From NCBI GenBank assembly GCA_949361645.1, contig OX442432.1, forward strand, positions 2,634,598 to 2,698,597: a DNA stretch of 64,000 nt, given 5' to 3'. The position numbers and the translations under genes were made by a program. Under the pieces are notes generated by a model. The model did no database searches and was not told the origin of the DNA. It was given only the letters and a program-made list of their open reading frames with translations. Source of the DNA: Spongilla lacustris. Lineage: Eukaryota > Porifera > Demospongiae > Spongillida > Spongillidae. Shown here piece by piece: positions 29,236 through 41,510 of the stretch (the stretch's first letter is position 1; the number at the start of each line of letters is the position of its first letter).

Positions 29236-29307
29236 ATCGTCTCGTTCCCAGACTTACTTATCGCAAATCTCATTATGCTTACGTAAGTGAGACTGGGGAC
29301 GAGACAA
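29236..29307. repeat. Short inverted repeat
   Basis: GTCTCGTTCCCAGACTTACT pairs with the downstream AGTGAGACTGGGGACGAGAC around a ~25-base loop. MITE-like hairpin. Confidence 0.75.
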
Positions 29308-29596
29308 GTTTACATAATTCATAAAAATGTACATGTAGTACAGAATTAATTTTGCCTCTTTTATATAATGTTATTAGATAGAGAGATTAACATCGTGTAA
29401 GTTAATTCATAACTTCACATTGCTATGTGCTTTATAGTCTCCAGATGTACTACGCCACATATTATGCCTACCAACCCAGAATTCTGTACATGCACATGTC
29501 CGTCATATAAAAACATTCAACAACCTAGCTACACAATCACAGGGGAAGGGAAGGGGACAATCTGTGTACAGCAGCTCAATACATGTATATAATAGG

Positions 29597-30432
29597 TATA
29601 TATGGGACAGTTTCCACGAAAATGGCCCTTCGTTTATAAGTATAAAATCATATAAAATTGCTTTGCATTTGAATCGTAATAACTTCCGAATGATTAAAAC
29701 TATCAACTTCCTATTTTCAACACTTCATACCACACCGTTTCTCTACGGTAGAATACATTTTGGGGTCTTGCACTTGCTCCGTGCCAAAATTGCAACGTCA
29801 GATACCCCACCGGGTTCAAACTCAACATAACTTTCTGTAGGAGTTATGAAATCGCTTCAAATTTGGTTTGTAGGTGTAGAGGTCCTATACCTATCGATTT
29901 GTTCTGTTCGTTAATTTTTATGCCATCCGTTACTGAGATACAGTTGAACAAACTACGTGCACGTTTTCCCGCTTGATTCGCGCCAATGTTATAATCCCCG
30001 CCTCCCCATACATTGAGCGGAACGTAATTTGCCCAAATCATTGGCGCGAATCGAGCGCGAAAATGGGTACGTAGTTTGTTCAACTGTATCTCCGTAGTGG
30101 ATGGCATAAAAATCAACGAACAGAACAAATCGATAGGTATAGGACCTCTCCACCTACAAACCGAATTTGAAGCGATTTCATAACTCCTACAGAAAGTTAT
30201 GTTGGGTTTGAACCCGGTGGGGTATCGGACGTTGCAATTCTGGCACGGAGCAAGTGCAAGACCCCAAAATGTATTTTACCGTAGAGAAATGGTGTGGTAT
30301 GAAGTGTTGACAATAGAAAGTTGATAGCCTTAACCGTTCGGAAGTTATTACGATTCAAATACATAGCAATTTTATATTATTTTATACTTATAAACGAAGG
30401 GCCATTTTCGTGGAAACTGTCCCATATATATA
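29597..30432. mobile_element. Large foldback element, ~390-bp inverted arms
   Basis: The left arm (about 29597-29990) and right arm (about 30040-30432) are complementary along almost their whole length, with roughly 5-10 percent differences judged by eye. The termini are TATATGGGACAGTTTCCACG and its complement, and the loop is about 50 bp. No intact ORF. Likely a non-autonomous foldback DNA transposon. Arm divergence suggests it is not brand new. Confidence 0.87.
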
Positions 30433-33400
30433 TATATATATATATGTCCCGTGTATGGCCAAGTCTCCTAAGACTACTAGGTGATGAAGGTGTGAGGGTG
30501 AGGTAGCTGGAGAGGTGGACAGTAATTTAACCTTAATATTTGCATTGAGTGCATGCTACCATTTAAATATACATGTAGAGACAAAGAGGATACAGACATC
30601 CAACTATTAAAATGACAACTATTCTAACAGCAACATTAACCATCTTTGAAGCAAGCCTGCAAAATTTGAAGCCTGTCTTTTGCATCCACACATACCGAGC
30701 TAGGTGTGCACCTGGCATGCATATGGTCCTGCCATTAACATTGTCTCCAAGTGCTTGACTTTGGCATTAGCATAGCCATTCTTGCAACAAGTACTTTCAT
30801 GGGTCTAGGAGCAAAGTGTGCAGTAATTCTACAGGGGTGCATCTGAGCAGTTTTCACTAAGGGTATAGATACTCATTTTAAATCACAATCAAGATATTTA
30901 TTAAAAAATCTGATTAAAATAGTGATGTAGGATCTGCAGGCACAAAATTGAGTAAAAAGCAAGAAAACAAGGAAGTACTGTAATTCATTTATACCGACCA
31001 ACACTACCTACATGTACATGTAAACTTGATTTAGCAAGCAATTTTTGTTTCATTACTTTTTACTTAATTGGTGCCTACAAAATCATACATGTACATCACT
31101 AATTTATATTTGAATTAAAATTTTATATATCTTGTAGAAGTGCATATAGCTATACTAGTGCCATTATATGTCACCAAATATATGCAGTATGCTGAGCATT
31201 ATAGATCAGCGGCTTGTAACCTAGCTTAGCATGCAGCTTGTTTATGAACATTGATTGGTACATTTAGTGCCTCATTTGGATATGATATTGCATTTGACTG
31301 GTTGAAAAATAAGGTGCATTTGTATGCTGACAGACCTTGCAGCATTGTTGAAGCAATTACATTTTCTCAGATTAAGTGTCCAAGTGAAAAATAGCCTCAT
31401 ATTTGTCCTTCAAGGTATCCACTCCAAGTTGATCCATTGCAAAATGTACAGCTGTATACAAACATTATCCATTTTGGTTAATAGGGTTAACTATAGCAAC
31501 ATTCCTGTGGTCTTAAAAAGTTCTGGAACCTGAGAACCTTTGTACTTCGTACCATAAGGAACTTAGCGGTGATGTAATACACATGTACTTTGGTCTGGGT
31601 ACAAAGTCAGCTTTGAGAGGGACCTTTTCGCTCTTCCAGCACACTTTGGTGGTCTTCTTTTGAATACTTCTATAAAATCACAACTCCTCTTGTCTCTTGT
31701 ATGTTGTCATAATGCATGGACCTTCCTCACTCCCCCTTTGTTGATCAAAAACAGCCAAGGCAACAGTACATTCATTGAGACTTCAATTGCATTCATCAGA
31801 ACTGGGCGACTCAAAGCTATCCTGCCTCCTACCCATGTGAGATCTATGGAACTCAGTAGTGAAAAAGGTAACCAGTGATCATGGATGTGCACTCCACAAG
31901 GGTGCTTTCCATGATGCAATATGTCTTCGGCACAATTGGCACCCACCACACCTACCAAGCCACTGTGTCTGTGGCAGCTCTTTCAAAACTGATCATGCAC
32001 CCACCTGCCCGATAGGTGGTATTTCATCTGTGCGTCACAACAAACTGAGGGACTTTACAGCTAACCTATTGACTGAGGTTTGTCCCAATGTGTGTATAGA
32101 ACCATGCACCGTTGCAAGTTTGGACAACTGCTATCACATGGCACTTCAAATCCAGAAGACAGTACTCGTTTCGATGTCAGTGCACAAGGTTATTGGGGTA
32201 GTCATCACCAGTGGGTGTTTTTTGATGTACGTGTTTTCCACCCAAATGCTCCCTCGTATCATAAAATGCAGTTACCATGCATCAGCATACCGTCTTCATG
32301 AACACCAAAAGCAGAGGTCTTATGACCAATGTGTACGGGAAATAGAGCAGTTTTTTTCCACATCAGGAAGAATTGGGAAGTATGCTTCTGTGGCCTACAA
32401 GAGACTGGCCTCTTTTCTATCTTTCAAGCAAGAGCAATGCAACATTATGGCACAACTATTGCCTGAAGAAGATGCTACCTTAGCTTCTCTTTCCTGCGCT
32501 CCTCGGTATAATGTGCTTAAGAGGTGCACGGTCATCACAGGGATGAGCTTTCAGATCCAGTCTAGCTGTTGCAGAAGCCTTCCTGGGTCATTCTCTGTTT
32601 AATACATTATTAAGTTAAATTTATCCTTCTTTTTGTCTGACTTAAATACTTTGCTTTGTATTCATTGTGATAATTATATTCAAAGTAGATTAAGCTTCGC
32701 CATTTCCATGCATCTTCACCTGGCAAGCTTCAAATCAATCGTTTTAGGTAGAATTATTCATCTATTTATTTAATGCTCGGCACTGTCTATAGCTTCACTC
32801 TGTTGCAAGCTAACTAAAAGAGCATATAAATATTATTCTTACCTCGTTAACACTTCCATGCCTCTTATATAAATTATAATTCTACAACTGGTCCATGACG
32901 TACAATATATACATAATAGCTGTATACATGTAAACGCACGCACTCATTGGAGAAAATTCTACAGCTTGTGTTGAACTTTAATTTCAAGCTTCAGGTGAGC
33001 CTTTACACCTCATTTGAATCGTACACTGCCTAACGCTCCCCCCCCCCCCCCCCCCCCTCTTCCCCTGTCGAATTTATACCGGACTAGTTGTTTGAAACCA
33101 ACCAACATTATACTTATTTCGACAACGATCATTACATATGTATCGTTTATAATTATACGGCACCTTGTGAAAATTTATAGGCCTATACCTACATGTATAG
33201 CAATAAATTTTGTGTCCTGGCCCGTTTTTATAATTTTGCCAGCCTAACAAAAGAATGTTTCAGCCCTGCTTGAATGGCAGGAATACATATTGCTGTTAAG
33301 TACAAGTGGGCGTTGCTATTCATGCGTTCGTGTGTGTACGTGACTGCATGTAAATTGATATTCATGAGCGGAGGTGTTTACATGCATGCATTATAAAAGT

Positions 33401-33466
33401 AGTACATTGTAAATGCAACGGTCAGAAGTAGCAAAGGAAGTGATCGGGCTAGCGTCTTCTTCGAAG
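30433..33466. other. Intergenic region upstream of the YeeE/YedE gene
   Basis: Contains the LINE remnant at 31859-32602 and a poly-C tract at 33038-33057. Otherwise nothing supported. The YeeE/YedE promoter probably lies in its last few hundred bases. Confidence 0.5.
31859..32602 (+). mobile_element. Decayed non-LTR retrotransposon, C-terminal domain
   Basis: A long open frame carries LRHNWHPPHLPSHCVCGSSF…H…C…GG…RHNKLRDFTANLLTEVC, a zinc-knuckle-like CxCGxxF…HxxxC pattern. A frameshifted part at 32145-32300 reads STRFDVSAQGYW and FFDVRVFHPNAPSYH, and then the first frame resumes with EHQKQRSYDQCVREIEQFF and YKRLASFLSFKQ. This order is the C-terminal tail of an invertebrate LINE polyprotein family. 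Frame breaks show it is dead. Confidence 0.75.
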
Positions 33467-36400
33467 ATGCCTTCTAACCATTACGCTTACACGGCCTTCA
33501 AGCTCGCCGCCTGTAACTTCGCAGGAATTGTTTTTGGTTTCGCTGCAGAAAAAGGAAAAGGTAAGTCTTCCTTCCCAACCCCTTGACCTGCAGTACGTGA
33601 ACTCCTTGCGTTCATGATTTTGCAGTCTACGCGCCAGGAGTGATTCGAGGGCAGCTGCTGCTTAACCAGTTCACCATGGTGAAAGTATTTCTGTCCGCCG
33701 TTACTGCAGGTATAGAAACAATTTAACGTTGTTGCTAGTCAGACGTGATTCTTAAGCATGCACAGCATTGATGGACTCATTGGTCTAACAAGATGCTATA
33801 CATGTATATCAAAATTATTTGCGCCATTTTACGCTTGCAGGCTCCTGTTGCTTTGTTGTACTTGCTGCGCTCCCTCAAACACGCAATCTATTCAACTACA
33901 TCCAAGCAGAATTTGCTGGTGGAGTGAACAAAAGACAGATCTCAACTTTTCTTATCGGTGGAGGCATCTTGGGAGTGGGCATGACTTTGGCTGGGGCGGT
34001 ATGCTGATATATCTGTTCTTAAATTCATTGGTCGCTTTTAACCGAGCATCCCATTCTGCAGTGTCCCGGTATGGTGATGCTACAATTGTTCACTGGAACA
34101 AGCAACGCATGTGAGCAATATGGCGTGCATGGTAAACCGTTAATCTATTATTATATATCTTCTCAATTGGTCTCTAGGGATGGTGCTGGCTGGTTGCTAC
34201 TTAGGAGCATTCCTTTATGGAGTGGTTGACCCTTGGGTTACCGCCAATATGTCCTGCAACACTGCAAAGACTGCCAAAGAAGTTTGGTGAGTAGTAGATG
34301 GATGTGGTGGTGTGTACATGTATGCAGCAAAGGGGTCTTGTTGAAGGAAAATGGAGGTGATGCATGACTAGCAGATTAAATACTGGGGATCTACTGGCTG
34401 ATGCTAAATATGTGTACTTTTTTGAACACTGAATAACATTATTTATTGTATGCTGCAAATGTGGAATCAAACTGGTGAAGTCTCACCCTATAATAAAATG
34501 TATGTAGTAAATATGTACTACATCATTAAGTGAGACTTTACTACTTGCAGCTCTGTATTTACGTTATGTCTTACTATATTGTTCCTTTGCGCATCCCTTG
34601 TAGGGTATCAATTATTAGAAATGTATTGTAGTGATATTTTAATTGAAAGGTATTCAACATGGTTTTTGACATTACAGAGAATTAATGATACACTGATTCC
34701 CCACAAGAGTTTATGACGCAAAATTAAAAAAAGTTATCTGGCTGAATCACTTTTCATTGCAATAATTGATCTGCCTCTACAAAAGGTGATCCATGTATAT
34801 GCAATCCCTAGAGTTATAAACTACAAATGGGGTTACATTTTGCCAGTTGTAGTTCTCTTCCGTCAAGACCAGCAGAATTTAGTGTGCATGTATCAATCAT
34901 GACGGTGCATGTTAAAAAAACCTCGCTATTTCTACATGGGTGGGTATAAATTGTACATGTATACCTCATATTATACATGCAAACCATATACGATTAGTAT
35001 GCGGTCACTTTTCGCTGCCATGATCACTTTTTGCATGCTGCCAAAACTGATCTGGGTAATGTTTGCATGTATGTAAGTAATGCCCATAACTGATCTGGGT
35101 AATACATGTATATGTACATGAAAGTATATGTCCATTCATGTATAAGGTACACCTGATCCCTTTTTGCTGCCAAAACTGTTGTAAGGTCACGATCGTATTG
35201 GAATGAATTGCATGTACATGTACAACAATAGTCATACATAGGAGTGTTAATGTGGCGCGCGAAGCGCGAAGTACGATGCCGAGGGTGCCTTGTCCGCAAA
35301 GCAGACTGGGGATTGGGACGAGCCAGATCAATTTTCTTATTATGCCTGTTTGTTGCAATGAAGAGTGCCTGGAGAGCACCACGGGTGTAATTTGATGCCG
35401 GATTCGGCGTCGGTGTTGTCGTGCACTTCATGCCTCAGACCATAAAGTTCTCAGGGAAATGCTGACTGTGGTCAATACAAAGGGTGATCCCTTACAGTGG
35501 TGCACCCTATGCTACATTCCTCCCCATGATTTCAGAGCTTGTCCCCAAGCTCTATAGCCGTATAGCCTCTGTGTCTGATGCCTGATCCTTCAGTTGTAGG
35601 GTATAGAGCTGCAAAGCCTTCACCAGGTCGAACTTGTACCAGAGCAGGTATAGGTCAGGTTCTGCAAGGTGTCCAGGTATGGGGTTTGGTTCTCCTGACA
35701 CTTCAACTCCAGGGTCTTTTGGTGGTGTTTGTGCTCAACAAGTGCAGGGAGTTCACCTCCACCAGGAAATGAGATTTTTTGGGGGGTGCTTGCCAGTATT
35801 GTTGATGCCTGGTATTCATCAAGGGACTTGCTTCTGGATGAGCAGGGGAAAACATCCTTACAAGGCTTCTATCATCTCAAATGGTGGGACACCTACTGAA
35901 TGGTGAACAGTACTTCTGTAAGCAAAAAAGAACTAATGGGAGATACTTCTCCAACAGTGTGCCAATTAACTTTCCATAACTATATCAGTATCTGCGCAAC
36001 TTTGACAGTGAATATATAGTATATGGGCTGCATGCATACTAACTATATTTCGTACAACCCGGATCTGTTTTGGCAGGACCCAGATATCAAAAAGTGATCC
36101 ATGGCATGTAGCGAAAAGTGACTGTGTGCCTCGGCAGAAGAGAGCTACAAGTGGTAAAATGGGGCTGCATTAGTATTCTTTTTCCTCTAGAGATTGCATG
36201 TATTCATCCAAAAAACCCTGTTATCGAATATGGATCACTTTTGCAGCCAAATGTGATCTGGCTGGATTACTTTTTACCTGGATCAATTTTTGTGCAAAAA
36301 ACATTTCAGTCAAGATCTGAAATGCTTTTAGGCATTTTAGTGCAAGGATATCCAAAGTGATCTAAAGGTTCTAGCAAAAAATATTCTTATTCATCAGTTA

Positions 36401-38725
36401 AAAGTGAAATGTTACGTTTTTTTTTTTCCATATGGATCAAGTTAAGAGTTGATCAAGCCAATGCACCTGTTATATGGCTGTAGGAATAGATATATTGTAA
36501 TTGCTATTATACTTTTTTTTTCTCAATGACACAATACTGAAATACAAGGCTAAGGAGCTGAGTGTTTAGATGGGTAAAGTTTACAATGTAAAGTAAGGTT
36601 GATTGAAGAAAGATGTGCTTTAAATACAAATATACATTTGGTGTAGTTACTACGGAGTCTGGGAGATATTCTTATTGGTTATACATTTACAGACTAAACT
36701 GTTAAATGTAAATTATAATCTAGGTGGTGGAACCAGACCCATGTATTGATATATATTTGACCTAGCAAGTTGCTGATATACATGTAGCATGGGTTTGATC
36801 GGAGAGCTTGTATTTGAGCATGCATAATTACCAAATGTATTTCTGTTGTGGTATTTACTAAATACAGGGTGCACAGTAGACTTGGACTTCCATTCATCCC
36901 AACTGCTGCTGTGTTTGCACTGATGATCGGAGCTGCTACAGCCCTGGTGGAATATTTGTATCCATGGCAGAGTGAGACATTGGTATGTCAAACTGTATTT
37001 GTGCATGCATGCTTATGAAGGAGAGTTGTTGCTGTTTTGAATCATACCTTTTAAAACAGAAAATAGGTGACTAATTTGGAGAATTTCTCAAATGCCTCAG
37101 TGTATATAAATTCATGGGGGTTGTCCACTCAAACATGGTCATAATATGTGCATCCCTATGGTTATACATATATATGTCTCCTCAGGTATCTGGCAGTAAT
37201 GGATATCTCACACTAAGTGCTTGGTCCCCAATCATCGCAGGTAACAAATGCAATAAAAGTGACCAAAGTACAGATACAAAATGAGGTGTGAAAGGACTGT
37301 GAACTGAAATTAAATTAGGGACTGGCAATGGGAGCAGGGACTATAATGAGAGCAGGGACTATAATGGGAGCACGGACTATAATGTGAGCAGGGACTATAA
37401 TGGGAGTGGGGACTATAATGGGAGTGGGGACTATAATGGGAGTGGGGACTATAATGGGAGTGGGGACTATAATGGGAGTGGGGACTATAATGGGAGCAGG
37501 GACTATAATGGGAGCAGGGACTATAATGGGAGCAGGGACTATAATGGGAGCAGGGACTATAATGGGAGTGGGGACTATAATGGGAGTGGGGACTATAATG
37601 GGAGTGGGGACTATAATGGGAGCAGGGACTATAATGGGAGCAGGGACTATAATGGGAGCAGGGACTATAATGGGAGCAGGGACTATAATGGGAGCAGGGA
37701 CTATAATGGGAGCAGGGACTATAATGGGAGCAGGGACTATAATGGGAGCAGGGACTATAATGGGAGCAGGGACTATAATGGGAGCAGGGACTATAATGGG
37801 AGTGGGGACTGTGTGGAAACTATAATGAGGACAAGGACTATAAGGGACATTAATGGAAGTGGGAAATTTATTTGAAGGTGGTAGTTGCTAACAACTGCTG
37901 TCAGGAGTATGACTTGTGAGAAGTTGTGTAAATAGGAATATGAGATGGGAAACAGATGAAACTGCAACAGAGAGATGAGGTCAATATTTGGTAATGTTCC
38001 ATTGGCAAGAATGATGTAAGCATGCAATGAGGAGAAGGGAAATAGCATCACTTTGTTGAAATGCACACCATTTATATTGTACATTTCTTCATTCCTCTGT
38101 TAACTTCTCTACCCATTCAATATTTGCCTTGCTCTGCAGGAGCAGTGATGGGTTGCATGCAAGTTCCTGTAGCATTAGCCATAAGTACCCCTCTGGGAAG
38201 CAGTAGGTCATATTGCTCTATACTCTCCTGTGTCATGACTCCTACCGGAATGACTCAAGCCATTCCTTACTTCAAAAAATTCTACAGTGGTATTAGTAAC
38301 TGGTGGCAGGTATGGTTAGCAAGAGGAAGAAGTGGACATGGTTTATGTATGTTATGTGTGTGCAGGTGATCTTCTGGACTGGTGCTGGTCTGGGTGCTGC
38401 ACTATCAGCCTACCAGTCTTCCAGCTGGGGTACACTGCACAACACAACACCTCTGTTGTGCATGTTGGGAGGAACCTGTTTAGTGTTTGGGGCTCGATTA
38501 GCACAAGGATGTACAAGGTATTCAGTTATGTCAATTTGCCCTAAAAGATTTATGATATTTTATTTAACTCTCTGTGTTTTTCCTTACCATCCTTGCATAT
38601 TTAGTGGTCATGGCCTGTCTGGAATGGCTCTCCTGTGTCTCCCATCATTTGCTTCTGTGTGTGCCATGTTTGCAGGAGGCATTGGAACCTCATTGCTTCT
38701 CCAGTCCTATCATTATGAGCTCTGA
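33467..38725 (+). CDS. YeeE/YedE (sulphur transport) family membrane protein, 10 exons
   Basis: Predicted 368-aa polytopic membrane protein. The family includes bacterial thiosulphate transporters (TsuA/YeeE); the substrate here is an inference. Exons: 33467-33560, 33626-33709, 33841-33998, 34062-34110, 34178-34286, 36868-36982, 37186-37240, 38140-38309, 38366-38517, 38605-38725; the sum is 1107 nt, in frame. Both hallmark repeats are present: GGGILGVGMTLAGA|CPGMV in exons 3-4 and GARLAQGCTRSGHGLSGMAL across exons 9-10. The conserved cysteines lie in CPG and in GCT. STPLGSSRSYCS in exon 8 is also family-typical. About nine hydrophobic segments are visible. The ATG at 33467 fits the usual N-terminus (AACNFAGIVFGFAAEKGK). 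Introns 5 and 7 carry a TIR element and an 18-bp minisatellite. Multiple animal-type introns argue against bacterial contamination. Confidence 0.92.
34990..36130. mobile_element. ~1.1-kb element with terminal inverted repeats in intron 5 of the YeeE/YedE gene
   Basis: Left end GGTCACTTTTCGCTGCCATG…ATCACTTTTTGCATGCTGCC…AAAACTGATCTGGG (35003-35058) is complementary to right end CGGATCTGTTTTGGCAGGAC…AAAAAGTGATCCATGGC…AGCGAAAAGTGAC (36059-36122). The interior is GC-richer and holds short ORFs of no known family. Consistent with a non-autonomous DNA transposon. Confidence 0.65.
37316..37815. repeat. 18-bp minisatellite in intron 7 of the YeeE/YedE gene
   Basis: About 28 copies of GGGACTATAATGGGAGCA, with the variant GGGAGTGG in blocks. 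The open frames across it (for example 37384-37875) come only from the 18-bp period. Confidence 0.96.
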
Positions 38726-40493
38726 AATGCACTTTGAGACGGGATTATTATACCACACCTTGTTTAGCTACAGTGTGTATGTATGAATCAACAAGGAAAT
38801 TGATGCTGCACAGCTACATTAGATTATTAGATAGTAATATGATCAGGCATTAGATAAATAGATTTGCAGACAGATTTGATATGATACAGCACTCTAACAC
38901 TGCAGTAGCTAAAAACTCCATTGATTTGTGAATGCAGTTTCTTAGCAAATGTATTTTACCCAGCTCAAGGCAAACTAGCACTGGGGTGTGCAGCTAGTTT
39001 GCATTGTTTTAAAGGAAAGGTGATGATGGTGCCTTTCTCAAGCCGCCGCCATCAGGAGTTTCACCAATCTTAGTGACATTTGGTCAGTAAACACTGAGGT
39101 GCTGACTGCAGTGCATGCCCTGGTGGGCTCAACATGGACACATCAATTTAAACTGATATATATCATGCAGTTGACAGCTGCTGGCATGGGCCCTCTCTTC
39201 AAAGTAATGTTGCACCATCTATGAAAATTTCACTATTTGGCCAAGCTGTGCAATGGTTGGCTAACCTTTAAGTCAGTTGGGCTAAACAGCTTGGTCACAG
39301 CAATAGCTGAGAACAATGTATGTGCAACCCTCCTGTTCCCTGCCTGGAATTGGCCAACATTGTGCACAACCCAATGCAGATAGCCCACCTCTCATTATGA
39401 AATACTGCATCCTTGTCTTACTCTGGCTTTATGCATAATCAAACCTTCACCTATTCTAAGGTATTCAAGACATGCACTAGTCTCGTCAGTAGATACTAAG
39501 AATTTCCTTGCATCCATATTAATAGTTAAACCAAATAAAGCTCTACAGTATTCTTTCTACCTTATTTTATGTCTCCCCACCTTCATATGGCTTCCTGTGA
39601 CCTACATCTGAGGGCCTTGGACTTTGACCCCTTCATGCTATCAAATAGTGGACTCATAAGAGGGTTCTAGTGTGCATTTTGCTCTCATTACCTCCTTTAA
39701 CACCACCTGTAAGGGCAGAAATGGTGTAATTGCCGGGGATGAGACCTATTGTTGGGGCCCTCCTAAGTATAGTACAGTTACATGTAGAAGTTGCGTGGGT
39801 ATATCTTGTCCACTGGGTGTAATACATCTTATCCAATACTACCAATTCTACAATTTTCAGATGTGCTACAGGAACCTTTGCAGTGTATCTAGACTTTTTA
39901 AACATACATTACCAATGTTCCTTTCACAGTCAGAATTCAAATTGCATCCTACATTTCATCTGCTGAGGTTATGCAGGTGTTCCACAATCATGTTTAAAAT
40001 CAGTTGACCCTGCTTACCTATTAAGTACCCGTTAGTGGAGCTTTTAAAAGGGAAGGGAAATTTAGTCTATTTTGTAATCATTATGAAAATTGGGTACTGG
40101 TATCAGACCTAGAAAAAGACTTTCCAGCACGGCTCCATGACACCAATCAGATGATTAATAAAAATACAGCGGTAAGCCCTTAAAATTCAAATGGCAAGAT
40201 ATTACGATACCGATTGTTTTGTTTTACCTCACGACGAATATTAAAAGTTACCCACATGGTGATCCAAGAGGATACTCCTTCTGAAGAGTAAAACTGCGGT
40301 TTCGATCTCTAACTGCCAAACTGAGCTGCTTGGCACATGCCTAGGGACTGCTGTATATCAATTCAATTGAGACCATGCATACTGAAAATTGCTGCAGAGA
40401 AATGTACATGTATAATACCGCATCATATTATGCGCGATCAATTTTCCTAATTCACGATATACCTACTCTATGATCTAATAGACCAGTGGTTCG
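38726..40493. other. Convergent intergenic space
   Basis: Lies between the 3' ends of the YeeE/YedE gene and the minus-strand secreted-protein gene. No supported gene. Composition suggests old repeat remnants, but no family could be named. Confidence 0.5.
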
Positions 40494-41196
40494 TCAAAAT
40501 TTCATAGAAAGTGAATTTGCAGGGTTGCCAATGGTGCTCTCCTGTGGACATTTTCCAGAGCCATCGAATATGGTTGGAGGGAGAAGTGTCTTATCACCGG
40601 TCACGACATTGTAGAACTTGTTCGTCACACCCACATTTCCTTGCACGGGATCACCAAGTACGAAGAAATCATAGCGCACTAAATTTGTGAAAGCGTCAAA
40701 ATAAAATGTAAATATCGGACCAGGAATTTCAGAAACTTCAAATGTCCATTTTTCGCAAACGCCGTACTCTTCCGTTATTTCAACTCCAGCGTAAATGGCA
40801 TCTACGTCTCTCAGAAATGTTGCCGAAAAGGGAGGCAGCCAACTGGCCTCGTACACAGCACAAGATGACTTATTGGCGAGGTTCACCAATTCCAGAACCG
40901 TGTTGAGGGGCGGAGTCTTCGTAAAATCTAGCAAACTGATGGAAACAAAGCTGGCCAATGGAGACGGTTGGCTGTGGTTGTTGGAACTCAGGTCAACAAC
41001 TGTGCAGTCAGCGCGGATCATTTGCTGGGTGTAGCTCGAGTAGTACGTACCAGAGCAAGTGTGGTTCACCACGAAGCCATTGTGATTGAATTTGTTTTGG
41101 ATAAAATTAGCTGTAAACTCGGTAGCTACCAACGGAGGAACCTTGCCTTGTGAAAGAACTCCGGTAAATAAGGCCGTTATTAATATAGCTATCCTA
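40494..41196 (-). CDS. Secreted ependymin/LVN1.2-like protein, main exon (first exon not found)
   Basis: An open frame of about 234 codons ends at the TGA at 40494. It opens with a hydrophobic stretch RIAILITALFTGVLSQGKVPP that looks like a signal peptide cut near SQG. Cysteine-containing blocks follow: SGTYYSSYTQQMIRADCTVV, CAVYEASWLPPFSATFLRD, YAGVEITEEYGVCEKW, FTFYFDAFTNLVRYDFF and FDGSGKCPQ. The spacing (early YY…R.D, then W.…Y.G…C..W, then YYD…R.D…C) resembles ependymin-related and sea-urchin LVN1.2-type secreted proteins. This is a family-level guess. There is no in-frame ATG before an upstream stop near 41235, so either a small first exon is spliced in (an AG acceptor exists at 41197/41196) or the start is lost. 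Its 5' end faces gene C. Confidence 0.5.
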
Positions 41197-41510
41197 CTGA
41201 ATTGACCACGAATGTAACCATTTTGATGACATCAATCATTGCGCATGCGCACCCAAACCAGGGGGCGGATACACATTGGGAGGGGGCGTGGCTCCTTTAA
41301 ACCAGCAAGGGAAGCGCTGTAAGCTATCCCCAGTGGGGCCTGTGGAGAAAACCCCAGCCGCTATTTATTATTTGCACTTTGGAATTAAATGATAACAAAA
41401 ACATGCATGAAAAGATAAATTATATGTAAGTTGTAACTGTACTAACAAGGCCACTTATATTGCGTATATGCTTACGATTTCTTAATTCTAACTGAAACAC
41501 ACTAAGGTTA

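Noticed and set aside
37384..37875. 163-codon ORF
   Set aside because: Pure 18-bp repeat; several frames are open at once, with no sign of a real protein.
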